A DNA stretch of 64,000 nt from Kistimonas sp964291505. Lineage in GTDB: Bacteria > Pseudomonadota > Gammaproteobacteria > Pseudomonadales > Endozoicomonadaceae. This document shows, piece by piece, positions 26,175-34,449 of the stretch (its first letter is position 1; each line of letters begins with the position of its first letter). The DNA lies in the NCBI GenBank assembly GCA_964291505.2, contig OZ220216.1:496001-560000 (forward strand). Direction: 5' to 3'. The notes under the pieces were generated by a model that was given only the letters and a program-made list of their open reading frames with translations, did not search any database and had not been told where the DNA came from. Made by a program: the position numbers and the translations under genes.

Positions 26175-27998
26175 TTACGCGGTTGCTTGATGGTGGATGC
26201 CCCGAGCCAGCTCTTCAGGCACCGGAACCGGGAAATCAAGCAGTTGTTGAGCGAACGCCTTGCCCTGTGGGTCAATCCGGAGACTGGCAACACCGCCACC
26301 GCCGAGGCTGTTTTCCAGCAGGAAGTTCAACGCATGAATGCCTGGTAACTCCCAACGCGTGACTTTCCCTTTTTGGGGATCTAAAACATGTTGCATCCAG
26401 TCAGAGACTGCGGTTTCTGTTAAGGCTTGCTGAATAAAGGGCAGGTATTCTGGCTGACGGGCAATGACACCAATATTGGCATGATTGCCCTTGTCACCGG
26501 AGCGGGCCAGGGCAAGCGTGATAAGGGGTACCGTTGTGTTGCAGGCCGGGAGTTCCAGTGTCGTTTTTGTAACGGAAGTCTTGTTTGCGTTCTCTCTGTG
26601 TTCCGTATCGATACTGACGGGTTGTGTCGTCTCTCCTGTGGTGGCCGAAACGGCAACGTTGTCTTTATCCAGCAAGAAGGAATAGAGACGTATAACCGGC
26701 CATACACTGGGTCTTCCTCCCAGCACACCGGTAATGCCGGGCGCCATTGCGGTGGCCGCCTGGGCTATTTCCCGGGAGAAAAGTTTCAGGGCATTCTGGT
26801 TTGTGTGGCTGACGGAAATCTTGACCACGACTTCCCGGGTTTGTTGTTGCCGGGCCTGTTGGCCGTATGTGCTCTCGGCGCCCAACAGTTCAATACATGT
26901 ATCCTGATAGTTGCCAAGACCACGGGCTTCAAAGAGATGTGTAGTTTTCGTCAGAATCGCCTCTGCAACCCTTTGTCCTTTTTGCGCAGCATCAATACCC
27001 GCCAGCAAAAAGGCGACGATACATTTGTAACCCGCCATATAGGTGGCGGATACCTTGTATTGCCCGGTCGGTGGCAAACCTGTCGAGCCGGTCACGCGTA
27101 CTTTGTCTTTTTCCAGCTGTTCCAGCTGAACCTGGCTGAAGTCACAAACGACATCGGGTAACAGATAAGCCGTTGGATTGCCTATCTCATAGACAAGTTG
27201 TTCTGCCACAGTCTGACACGTCACTGTACCGCCGGTATTGTCGGGCTTTGTGACAATGAAGGAACCATCCGCATGGCATTCAACGACAGGAAAGCCCATG
27301 TTGGCGTAACCAGACTCAACGCTTTCCCAGTCAGTGAAGTTGCCTCCGGTGCATTGCGCGCCACATTCAATGATATGGCCTGCAAGACTTGCCTGGGCCA
27401 GATGGTCATAGTCGTTCAGCGACCATTGGAATTCATAGGCCAGTGGTGCGGAAACCAGCGCACTGTCAGCAATACGTCCGGTAATAATAATGTCTGCGCC
27501 CGCCTCAAGCGCAGCGATGATGCCGGGGGCACCCAGATAAGCGTTCATGGTAACGAGCCGTTCCGGCATCTCGGCGCCAGTATCCATCTCGGTGATGCCG
27601 TTTTGCTTGAGTTCGCCCAGTTGTGGCATCAGGTTGTCACCCTCAACCAGGGCAATCTTCAGATCCAGTCCAGCCTCATCAATCAATGCTTGCAGGGCAT
27701 CGCGACAGGCCATCGGATTGACACCACCGGCATTACTGATGACACGAATGCCCTTGTCGGCAATATCAGACAGTAGTGGTTTCATGACATGGCTGACAAA
27801 GTCCAGCGCATAGCCGGCATCCGGCTTTTTCATGCGTGCACCAGCCATGATCGACAGGGTGACTTCCGCGAGGTAGTCGAAAACCAGGTAATCCAGGCGC
27901 GTGTTTTGCACCAGCTGGGCAGCCGCCGTTTCGGTATCGCCCCAGAAGGCGCTGGCGCAACCGATACGAACTGTTTTGTTGTTATTTTCACGTGTCAC
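26175..27998 (-). CDS. atuA: Acyclic terpene utilisation protein AtuA (DUF1446)
   Basis: A 607-residue protein, first gene of the operon. It starts VRIGCASAFWGDTETAAAQLV, contains LDYLVFDYLAEVTLSIMA and RVISNAGGVNPMACRDAL, and a conserved IIITGRIADSALVSAPLAYEF block, all typical of the DUF1446/AtuA family. A C-terminal ferredoxin-like AtuA domain (about 490-600) includes LALARSGDKGNHANIGVIAR. AtuA is required for acyclic terpene growth in Pseudomonas, but its biochemical function is not established. The start is a GTG at 27998 with GAGAGG upstream; no ATG fits. The promoter and operator-like dyad lie 29-57 bases upstream. Confidence 0.9.
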   Translation of the reverse strand: MTRENNNKTVRIGCASAFWGDTETAAAQLVQNTRLDYLVFDYLAEVTLSIMAGARMKKPDAGYALDFVSHVMKPLLSDIADKGIRVISNAGGVNPMACRDALQALIDEAGLDLKIALVEGDNLMPQLGELKQNGITEMDTGAEMPERLVTMNAYLGAPGIIAALEAGADIIITGRIADSALVSAPLAYEFQWSLNDYDHLAQASLAGHIIECGAQCTGGNFTDWESVESGYANMGFPVVECHADGSFIVTKPDNTGGTVTCQTVAEQLVYEIGNPTAYLLPDVVCDFSQVQLEQLEKDKVRVTGSTGLPPTGQYKVSATYMAGYKCIVAFLLAGIDAAQKGQRVAEAILTKTTHLFEARGLGNYQDTCIELLGAESTYGQQARQQQTREVVVKISVSHTNQNALKLFSREIAQAATAMAPGITGVLGGRPSVWPVIRLYSFLLDKDNVAVSATTGETTQPVSIDTEHRENANKTSVTKTTLELPACNTTVPLITLALARSGDKGNHANIGVIARQPEYLPFIQQALTETAVSDWMQHVLDPQKGKVTRWELPGIHALNFLLENSLGGGGVASLRIDPQGKAFAQQLLDFPVPVPEELARGIHHQATA

Positions 27999-28026
27999 AG
28001 TTCAAACCTCTCAGGTGGATCAGTGA

Positions 28027-28055
28027 ACCATACCAAGCAAGCGCTTGGTATACAA
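28027..28055 (-). promoter_or_regulatory. Predicted atuA promoter with embedded TetR-type operator
   Basis: On the minus strand TTGTAT (28055-28050) and TATGGT (28032-28027) are separated by exactly 17 bases, a sigma-70-like pair. A perfect 9-4-9 dyad, ATACCAAGC and GCTTGGTAT, spans 28030-28051 and fills the spacer. Binding here would block RNA polymerase. The dyad is seen directly; the promoter and the regulator assignment are inferred. Confidence 0.65.
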
Positions 28056-28149
28056 CGTTGGGCAAGAAAATTTCGTGCATATGCCTTTATGAGTACGTAG
28101 GCGTGATAGTGATTATCTGCAAGCAGGTTTGAGATGTTTGTGGAGGGGA

Positions 28150-28182
28150 TTTTGGCAGGCTGTATACGACAGCCTGCCAAAA
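28150..28182. repeat. Perfect 14-bp inverted repeat downstream of the AraC-type gene
   Basis: TTTTGGCAGGCTGT (28150-28163) pairs with ACAGCCTGCCAAAA (28169-28182) around a five-base loop, just 3 bases after the stop of the AraC-family gene. The thymines are on the 5' side when read in either direction, so it lacks the usual U-tail, but its position suggests transcript termination or RNA stabilisation between the regulator gene and atuA. The rest of the 188-base gap holds the atuA promoter. Confidence 0.55.
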
Positions 28183-28185
28183 AAC

Positions 28186-29187
28186 TCAGGCGCTCAGATT
28201 GGGAAGGTCAAACTGTCGTTCATTATCGATCTTGGTCTGCAGGCGGGTCTTACGAAAATCTGTGGGGGATTGATCAAATGCTTTTTGAAAACTGCGACTG
28301 AAGTGACTGTGACTGTTGAAGCCAAGTCGATAAGCAATTTCGGATACCGATAAGTGGCTGAGATTGCTTTGCAGTAATAGTTTACGTGCTTTTTTCAGAC
28401 GTCTGGTTAGCACCTCTTGGCGGAAACTGGTATGTGCTCGGGACAGTAATTTGAACAGGTAAGCTTTTGAAATGCCGACAGCGTTTGCGATTCGATCCGG
28501 TGTTATCTCCGGGTCATGCAGTTGGTTGTCAATTTCTTCATAGATGGATTTTAATCTTAACTGTTCAGCAGTTGGGCGAACCTTTTCTGTCTTTTGGGCG
28601 GATACTCCGAGCGTTAATCCGATAAGATGGGAGAGGTGTGCCGGGAGGTTGTCCAAAGCGTTATCACAATCAATCGTCTCCAGGGTTTCCAGCAAGGTCT
28701 GGCAATGATTCTTCAGAAGAAGTCCCATGCCCTGATTGGTATCCAGGAGAATAGGGCTGTCTTTGGGGAGTGAGTCTGATAGCTCAGCGACCAGTTCACG
28801 TGGAATGGTCAGGTTCAGTGTCAGATGCGGCTCAAAAAAATCAGCCGTTAAAGGCTTGTTAAGATCAAGCACTAAACCCTGACCCTGGCTAAGTCGGTAA
28901 CGGTTATCCCCCTGTATAATGCCAAGGCTGTTATGAAGAGGGAAAATCAAAGCCAGTTCATCGTTGCTGCTTTGGGCTATTTCTGTCGCATTTTTATGGA
29001 GCAGGTGCTCGGTCACTTTGGCGGTACTGAGCCGTATGTCACCAAGCTTTGCGAGGTTCAGTTGGCCTTGAAATACGCCTTCTGAAGGAGGCGTAATAGA
29101 AAAAGGTTGTAGCTTATTTAGAAGTGTTTCCCAGACTTCGATCGGATCTTCATTAGGGAAATCGCTGGTGCTGTGTGACATGTACAT
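28186..29187 (-). CDS. AraC-family transcriptional regulator upstream of the atu operon
   Basis: A protein of about 333 residues. The C-terminal 100 residues hold two AraC helix-turn-helix motifs (ITPDRIANAVGISKAYLFKLL; VSEIAYRLGFNSHSHFSRSFQKAF followed by SPTDFR). The N-terminal domain resembles the cupin-like AraC_binding_2 ligand domain (IFPLHNSLGIIQGDNRYRLSQG). I favour ATG 29187, with GGAG about 8 bases upstream; a TTG at 29256 is a longer alternative. It points the same way as atuA and ends 188 bases before it, so it could activate the operon, but there is no direct proof. Confidence 0.85.
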   Translation of the reverse strand: MYMSHSTSDFPNEDPIEVWETLLNKLQPFSITPPSEGVFQGQLNLAKLGDIRLSTAKVTEHLLHKNATEIAQSSNDELALIFPLHNSLGIIQGDNRYRLSQGQGLVLDLNKPLTADFFEPHLTLNLTIPRELVAELSDSLPKDSPILLDTNQGMGLLLKNHCQTLLETLETIDCDNALDNLPAHLSHLIGLTLGVSAQKTEKVRPTAEQLRLKSIYEEIDNQLHDPEITPDRIANAVGISKAYLFKLLSRAHTSFRQEVLTRRLKKARKLLLQSNLSHLSVSEIAYRLGFNSHSHFSRSFQKAFDQSPTDFRKTRLQTKIDNERQFDLPNLSA

Positions 29188-29369
29188 CAGACTGCTCCAG
29201 TTGAGGCCGGTACAGCTGATGGCGTGTTGATTTACCTCCAGTATACTCAGGGACAAAATCTAGTCCAGTTATAGGCAAGCATTTCATCCGGAAAACGATG
29301 TAAATTTGACTCGGAGTTGAAAAACAGCAGTACAAAAAAATTGATACTTACGTTTGGAGGTTCCGATTT

Positions 29370-29687
29370 ATGTCAGTGGGTGAAACATATTCATCATTAC
29401 AGCTTGATCAGCGTGTAGAAGATATTCTGACGATGTATTCCGCAGGTGTTATGGCCAGGATGGAAGATTGTTATCGTAAAAGCCTGCAGTGGGCACATAC
29501 AGCTGAGCGTGCCGCCTATCAGTTTGGTCTGGATGCCGGTGTTCAGGGGTGCGAAGTCAACTTTGGTATTTCTGTTCTGGATAAGGCGTTCCGTCGTGGT
29601 GTGAAAGAGACAATGGAGAGTTGTTCTGATCTTGTAGCGCGTAATGATGGCAGTATTGGGGTGACGGGGTCTGTCATGCCGGCGTGA
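29370..29687 (+). CDS. Small protein of unknown function (105 aa)
   Basis: A complete frame with a strong GGAGG ribosome site about 10 bases before the ATG. The product looks helical (VEDILTMYSAGVMARMEDCYRKSLQWAHTAERAAY), has three cysteines, and has no signal peptide or membrane segment. I do not recognise a family. It is divergent from the AraC-type gene. The next 270 bases contain a 9-bp inverted repeat (CCTGACCTG at 29729 and CAGGTCAGG at 29767) but no other gene I can support. Confidence 0.6.
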   Translation: MSVGETYSSLQLDQRVEDILTMYSAGVMARMEDCYRKSLQWAHTAERAAYQFGLDAGVQGCEVNFGISVLDKAFRRGVKETMESCSDLVARNDGSIGVTGSVMPA

Positions 29688-29958
29688 GGTTGTTGTAACC
29701 TTCTCTGGTAGTTATACAGAGTCGTCTACCTGACCTGAAATACAGCAAAGTACAAAAGACTGTAAGCAGGTCAGGAGACAGTTTAATGTCTCAGTTTCTT
29801 CTTTCTTTTTCTCATTATTCAGTATTCTCTTCGCGTCATTCCTGTCGTTGATGTTGCGGTCATGGATATTGCCATTAGGCCTAAACGGTATACGGTGCTA
29901 ATGACACTGTTGTCAGTTTGTCATATATTGACTCTTTACAGGCTTTTTCTTGTCGGGC

Positions 29959-30279
29959 ATGCTGGAGCCATCGCGGCTGACAGAGAATTACAAGCTGGTG
30001 AATATCGATTATCGCCTTGTCGTGTGCCAGGATCGGTTCCTGAAGATGGCTGATAACATCAATCTTCAGCAACTGGTAGAAGACTTCAACCGCCTTAGCG
30101 CCACTGCCGTGCTGAGTGGTCTCAAGGCTCGGAAGGACATCGTCCGCTACATTACCCATCGCATCGATCACTTTTCTGTGGTTGAGGATCTGGATACAGG
30201 CTATGAAGAGGCGCAAGGTGTCCTGAAAAATCTTGTCAGTGAGCTCTATGATCTCAAGCCGGAGGCGGTGGTGGCGTAA
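29959..30279 (+). CDS. Small protein of unknown function (106 aa)
   Basis: A frame of 106 codons from ATG 29959 (a TTG at 29950 is also in frame). The product is predicted helical, for example INLQQLVEDFNRLSATAVLSGL and VVEDLDTGYEEAQGVLKNLVSELYDL. There is no obvious ribosome site, which weakens the call. I recognise no family. Its 3' end overlaps the convergent GcvR-like gene by 26 bases. The composition (charged heptad-like pattern, no repeats) looks protein-coding. Confidence 0.5.
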   Translation: MLEPSRLTENYKLVNIDYRLVVCQDRFLKMADNINLQQLVEDFNRLSATAVLSGLKARKDIVRYITHRIDHFSVVEDLDTGYEEAQGVLKNLVSELYDLKPEAVVA

Positions 30280-30796
30280 CGTCGTTCTCTGTCGCAGGTG
30301 AAAATTCGACCATCAATTCAGGGGATAGGGATTCCAGTGAGGCTTTGATGGTATCGAGGGGCGTGTCTGCAGGATAAAATAGCTTGGCCTGTATGCGTTG
30401 CAGAGCTTCCCCGGTATAGGGGGCAGACAAGGTATCCGTTTGCACATTGCCAAGGCGAACCCTTTTTTCAGTCAATATACGGGCTACGTCAGATAATAGT
30501 TCTGGCGAATCATCCGCAATGACATTAATGGCGATATGCTTGTTATATTCCTCTCTTTCCTCTGATGGCTCTATCTCCACATGAATACCTGAGTATTCAA
30601 TAGCTTTCAGTGAGCTTTTTAATGCGTAAGTATTGTGTGGTTCGATGTTGAATAACATCATTCCCGTAAAATGACCTCCCATATGCGACATATTGCTTTC
30701 AATTGTGTGCCCATGATGCTGGGTCACGCTGTTACAAAGTAGCTTTTCAATGTTGGGGAGATCCGGTCCGGTGGCGGTAAGGATAAAATGACTCAT
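30254..30796 (-). CDS. GcvR-like ACT-domain regulatory protein
   Basis: A 180-residue protein built of two ACT-like domains. The first begins MSHFILTATGPDLPNIEKLLCNSVTQHHGHTIESNMSHMGGHFTGMMLF in outline, and the second includes IAINVIADDSPELLSDVARILTEKRVRLGNVQTDTL. This is the arrangement of GcvR, which binds GcvA to repress the glycine cleavage operon; in pseudomonads similar proteins have broader roles. No gcv genes are nearby. The tail is a run of five prolines and an alanine. The ATG at 30796 is well defined. Confidence 0.75.
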   Translation of the reverse strand: MSHFILTATGPDLPNIEKLLCNSVTQHHGHTIESNMSHMGGHFTGMMLFNIEPHNTYALKSSLKAIEYSGIHVEIEPSEEREEYNKHIAINVIADDSPELLSDVARILTEKRVRLGNVQTDTLSAPYTGEALQRIQAKLFYPADTPLDTIKASLESLSPELMVEFSPATENDVTPPPPPA

Positions 30797-30897
30797 TAAG
30801 CGTATGTCCTCGAGATACGGCTCGGGAAGTATAGATAGAAATGGAAGGTATGCTGAGGTGTCATTCTGGAGCCCAGCTGGGCTCCAGTGATAGAGGG

Positions 30898-31548
30898 TTA
30901 CTGGGGGGCTTGTATGTCAATGCCGATGGTTGATCCCGTATTGTCGATGACAACCGGTGCGCTCACAGGGACATTGGTATCGGCAGGTATGCCGTTCCGT
31001 GGTATGCCGTCGATCTGGAGTCCATTGGGGCCAGCGGTCATGGTTAAACCGTTAGGTAAGGCATAAGTCCAGGAATTGTCCGGGTTTTGTGTCAGAGTCG
31101 CGGTGACACCCTGGTTGGTCAGCGTATAGTTGCCATTTGAGCCGCCGACGACCACGCCATCGGGTGGAGCATCCAGCATCTGGGCAATGCCATCATTGAC
31201 CTGTTGCCCAAAGTCAAGTGAGTAGGCGTTGTCGCTGGTGATCGTATCCAGTCCTAATGATTCCGCCAGCCCTCTCTGGGTTGCTTGGCTTTGCGCCTGT
31301 TGCGCAATGTCAGACAGTGGATCATCACGGTCTTCGTGGTGTTGCAGATCACCATCGTAATAAGGTGTCGAAGAGGATTCGTTTTTGGGCTTTACGGTGA
31401 CGGTGTCCATGATGTAGACATCGCCCATTTCGTCACCATAGAGTTGTTCCACGTCCCCGTGAACGATAGGCGCAAGGGACATACTGGCCAGAAGTGCACT
31501 GTATCCCCAGAGTTTCGGTGATGAAAAAACTGACGTTTTGCTGCTCAC
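30898..31548 (-). CDS. Secreted protein of unknown function
   Basis: The likely start is the GTG at 31548, which gives a signal-like N-terminus (SPKLWGYSALLASMSLAPIVHG). An ATG at 31665 adds 39 residues before it. The mature part has an acidic segment (DVEQLYGDEMGDVYIMDTVTV), a Gln-rich helix (IAQQAQSQATQRGLAESLG), then a Gly/Asn/Thr-rich beta-like half (NGNYTLTNQGVTATLTQNPDNSWTYALPNGLTM). I do not recognise a family. The second half reads like a surface or adhesive beta-strand region. It is divergent from rlmI. Confidence 0.55.
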   Translation of the reverse strand: MSSKTSVFSSPKLWGYSALLASMSLAPIVHGDVEQLYGDEMGDVYIMDTVTVKPKNESSSTPYYDGDLQHHEDRDDPLSDIAQQAQSQATQRGLAESLGLDTITSDNAYSLDFGQQVNDGIAQMLDAPPDGVVVGGSNGNYTLTNQGVTATLTQNPDNSWTYALPNGLTMTAGPNGLQIDGIPRNGIPADTNVPVSAPVVIDNTGSTIGIDIQAPQ

Positions 31549-31790
31549 AATCCCTGATCTCGCTATCGAATTGGTTTTTATTGTTCTGAGTGTAGCAGGG
31601 GGTATGTCCCATTCCGGACACCCTGGCAAGGCGCAATAAATAATTGCCCTTTTATTCTCATCCATTATGAATACAGCCGCTGATACAGGGTTTACACCAC
31701 TGAATACTCAGGCAGTAAGCCGTATAATACGCGAAATTTTTTTCTCCTGACTATGTTTTCATTGCCTGTTCAGGCAAAAGGTATTGATTT

Positions 31791-32981
31791 ATGACGTGCG
31801 CGCCGCTGCGGCTGAAAAAAAATGCAGACAAACGTCTGCGGGCTGGCCACCTCTGGATTTACAGTAATGAGGTGGATACTGCTGCAACGCCGTTGAACGG
31901 CTTTACCGCAGGGCAGCAGGCTGTGGTTGAATCTTCAACCGGAAAACCCCTGGCTGTTGCTACCGTTAATCCCAACACCCTGATCTGCGGGCGAGTGGTC
32001 AGCCGGGATACCCAGTACACACTGGATAAATCTCTGCTGGTGCATCGTATCAAGGTCGCATTGGGGCTGCGAGAGCGGCTGTTCGCTGAGCCTTACTACC
32101 GCCTTGTGTATGGTGACAGCGATCTGTTACCTGGTCTGGTGGTGGATCGATTCGGTGATTACCTGGTGGTGCAGATCTCCACCTGGGGCATGGAAGTCGT
32201 AAAAGAGCATATTTTCGAGGCGCTGGTTAAAGTGCTTAAGCCTGCCGGCATCCTGTTCCGGAATAATGGATCTGGTCGTAAGCTTGAGGCGTTGCCTGAA
32301 TATATTGAAACGCCCTGGGGTGAAGTACCTGATGATGTACCTCTGATCGAAAATGGCACCCAGTTCGTTGCACCGGTGCGGGAAGGCCAGAAAACCGGTT
32401 GGTTCTATGATCACCGGCCGGCGCGAGCCCAGCTCAATGAGTGGGTCAAAGGCGCCCGGGTTCTGGATGTTTTCAGTTATATCGGTGGATGGGGTGTTCA
32501 GGCGGCCGTCGCGGGCGCGGAAGAGGTGTACTGTGTGGACAGTTCTGCGACAGCGCTTGAGTATGTCCATCAGAATGCCGAACTTAACGGTGTAGGCGAA
32601 AAAGTGGCGACTTTTGAAGGCGACGCTTTTGCTGCACTCAAGGAGCTTCATGCCGGTGAGCAGCGATTTGATGTGGTGATTGTTGATCCGCCAGCGTTTA
32701 TTAAGCGCAAAAAAGATATCCGTGCCGGTGAGCAGGCGTATCGTCGGATCAATGAACTGGCTATGCGACTCTTAAAACGGGATGGTTTACTGGTGAGTTG
32801 CTCCTGTTCCATGCACCTGGAGCGTGATCGTCTGCTGGATACGTTGCGGGCAGCGAGTCGTCATCTTGATCGTAATCTGCAGCTGGTGGCGGAATGCCAT
32901 CAGGGCGCAGACCATCCGATTCATCCGGCTATCGCTGAAACGGCTTATATCAAGGCGTTATTCTGCCGCGTGACTGTTTAA
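31791..32981 (+). CDS. rlmI: 23S rRNA m5C1962 methyltransferase RlmI
   Basis: A 396-residue methyltransferase. An N-terminal PUA-like domain starts PLRLKKNADKRLRAGHLWIYSNEVD. A central region follows (YYRLVYGDSDLLPGLVVDRFGD), and the C-terminal Rossmann domain has VLDVFSYIGGWGVQAAVAGA for SAM binding and VVIVDPPAFIKRKKD. A Cys pair in LVSCSCSMHLE contains the likely catalytic cysteine. It methylates cytosine 1962 of 23S rRNA in E. coli. ATG 31791 fits the family N-terminus. It is followed by a hairpin at 33001-33027 and the convergent HAD gene. Confidence 0.93.
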   Translation: MTCAPLRLKKNADKRLRAGHLWIYSNEVDTAATPLNGFTAGQQAVVESSTGKPLAVATVNPNTLICGRVVSRDTQYTLDKSLLVHRIKVALGLRERLFAEPYYRLVYGDSDLLPGLVVDRFGDYLVVQISTWGMEVVKEHIFEALVKVLKPAGILFRNNGSGRKLEALPEYIETPWGEVPDDVPLIENGTQFVAPVREGQKTGWFYDHRPARAQLNEWVKGARVLDVFSYIGGWGVQAAVAGAEEVYCVDSSATALEYVHQNAELNGVGEKVATFEGDAFAALKELHAGEQRFDVVIVDPPAFIKRKKDIRAGEQAYRRINELAMRLLKRDGLLVSCSCSMHLERDRLLDTLRAASRHLDRNLQLVAECHQGADHPIHPAIAETAYIKALFCRVTV

Positions 32982-33000
32982 TCTGTCAGATAGAAAACAA

Positions 33001-33027
33001 GCAGCTTATGGTTTTTTCATAAGCTGC
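33001..33027. terminator. Hairpin between convergent rlmI and HAD phosphatase genes
   Basis: GCAGCTTATG (33001-33010) pairs perfectly with CATAAGCTGC (33018-33027) around a GTTTTTT loop. It sits 20 bases after the rlmI stop and 8 bases past the stop of the opposing gene, so it is well placed to end both transcripts. There is no strong U-tract after the stem. Confidence 0.5.
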
Positions 33028-33034
33028 CAATAGC

Positions 33035-33691
33035 TCAGCGCAGGCTGATAATGGGCCAGTTCCTTTCCTTGGCAATGGCTGCCAGCGTTTCATCCGGATC
33101 AACCGCTACCGGTTTATCAACGATTTCCATCAGCGGCAGGTCGTTATGGGAATCGCTGTAAAACACACTGCCTTCTAGTGTTATTTCCCTATTCTCATCC
33201 AGCCACTGTTTTAAGCGGGTAACCTTGCCTTCTTGATAGCAGGGGATACCTTCCGGCTTACCGGTATATTGTCCATCCTGAATTTCGACACCACTGGCCA
33301 GTAGTAGGTCAATGCCAAGCAAGTGGGCAATGGGCTCTGTCACAAACCGGTTGGTCGCGGTGATGATCATCAGCGTGTCCCCAGCTTCCTGGTGACGGCG
33401 AATCAGTTCACGCGCGTCTTTGGCAATCATTGGCGCGATGCATTCCTGAACAAATTCGTCGCGAAGCTGGTGCAGCGTTTCCATGGAATGCTCCGTCAAG
33501 GGAGCGAGGCAGCAGGCGAGGTGGGCCTTGATATCCAGCTTGCCCTGCAGGTAATCCTGATAGAACTGGTCGTTGGCTTTCCGGTAAGCCTGTTCATCCA
33601 CCATTTTGCGATTCACCATGAATTCCCCCCAGGTGTGATCGCTGTCACCCGCCAGCAAGGTATTGTCCAGGTCAAACAGCACAAGCGCCAT
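33035..33691 (-). CDS. HAD-IB family phosphatase
   Basis: A 218-residue HAD hydrolase. Motif I is LVLFDLDNTLLAGDSDHTW, with the nucleophile Asp. Motif II is MIITATNRFV, with Thr. K-x-xRLKQWL and FYSDSHNDLPLMEIVDKPVAVDPD give motifs III and IV. The layout is that of the HAD-IB (SerB-like) subfamily. The substrate is probably a small phosphomonoester; it is not SerB itself because the N-terminal ACT-like part is absent. In Pseudomonas a similar gene lies beside rppH and ptsP, as here. It is divergent from rppH. Confidence 0.88.
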   Translation of the reverse strand: MALVLFDLDNTLLAGDSDHTWGEFMVNRKMVDEQAYRKANDQFYQDYLQGKLDIKAHLACCLAPLTEHSMETLHQLRDEFVQECIAPMIAKDARELIRRHQEAGDTLMIITATNRFVTEPIAHLLGIDLLLASGVEIQDGQYTGKPEGIPCYQEGKVTRLKQWLDENREITLEGSVFYSDSHNDLPLMEIVDKPVAVDPDETLAAIAKERNWPIISLR

Positions 33692-33889
33692 GTCCGTTGC
33701 TCCTCATTATTGGTGTTTCATGGCGGCATGGTAATCAAGAGCGGGGAAGGGGAACAGGCTTAATTGGAGGATTTTGACCCGGTACAACCGTTCCAGGCGA
33801 ACAGTAAAAGCCGCGATGGTTTTATGGTTTGCCGAAGTGGCGGGAACTATGAAACAATGCTTGGCAATAGTTTTTATAAGGTCAACCAT

Positions 33890-34387
33890 GTGATTGATTC
33901 GGATGGATTTCGGCCCAATGTCGGCATCATCCTGGCGAATCGTCGGGGACAGGTGTTGTGGGCAAGACGAATCGGTCAGGATGCTTGGCAGTTTCCACAA
34001 GGCGGAATCAATGATGACGAAAGCCCCGAAGATGCACTCTATCGGGAGCTTTACGAAGAAGTTGGACTAGAGCGCGGGGATGTCAGGATACTGGCCTGTA
34101 CCCGTGGCTGGCTGCGTTACCGGCTGCCCAAGCGGCTGGTACGTCGGGACAGTTTTCCGCTGTGTGTCGGGCAGAAACAGAAATGGTTTCTGCTGGAATT
34201 GCTGGGGCCTGACGAAAGGGTTCGTATGGATCGTTCCGGTTCACCGGAATTTGATGACTGGCGCTGGGTCAGTTACTGGTACCCGTTGGGCCAGGTGGTC
34301 GCGTTTAAACGGGAGGTCTATCGGCGTGCCATGAAAGAGCTGGCGCCGCGGATGATGAGCCTGCATACGCAGGGGCTGGCCCGATGA
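33890..34387 (+). CDS. rppH: RNA pyrophosphohydrolase RppH
   Basis: A 165-residue Nudix enzyme that removes pyrophosphate from the 5' end of mRNA and so triggers decay. From the GTG at 33890 it reads VIDSDGFRPNVGIILANRRGQVLWARR, matching the RppH N-terminus. The Nudix box is GGINDDESPEDALYRELYEEVGLE (G-x5-E-x7-RE-x2-EE-xG). WFLLELLG and FDDWRWVSYWYPLGQVVAFKREVY complete the family pattern. The frame is open back to 33764, but that would add 42 unconserved residues; AAGG about 8 bases upstream supports the GTG. It is followed by ptsP. Confidence 0.92.
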   Translation: MIDSDGFRPNVGIILANRRGQVLWARRIGQDAWQFPQGGINDDESPEDALYRELYEEVGLERGDVRILACTRGWLRYRLPKRLVRRDSFPLCVGQKQKWFLLELLGPDERVRMDRSGSPEFDDWRWVSYWYPLGQVVAFKREVYRRAMKELAPRMMSLHTQGLAR

Positions 34388-34449
34388 AGCAGGGAGAATG
34401 CCGTTTATCGCGGATTCACCACCTGGAGGACTGACACAGAAGGTTTGGC

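Noticed and set aside
26427..27161. Plus-strand open frame of 244 codons over atuA
   Set aside because: It is antisense to atuA and reads as low-complexity Cys/Gly-rich sequence with no family.
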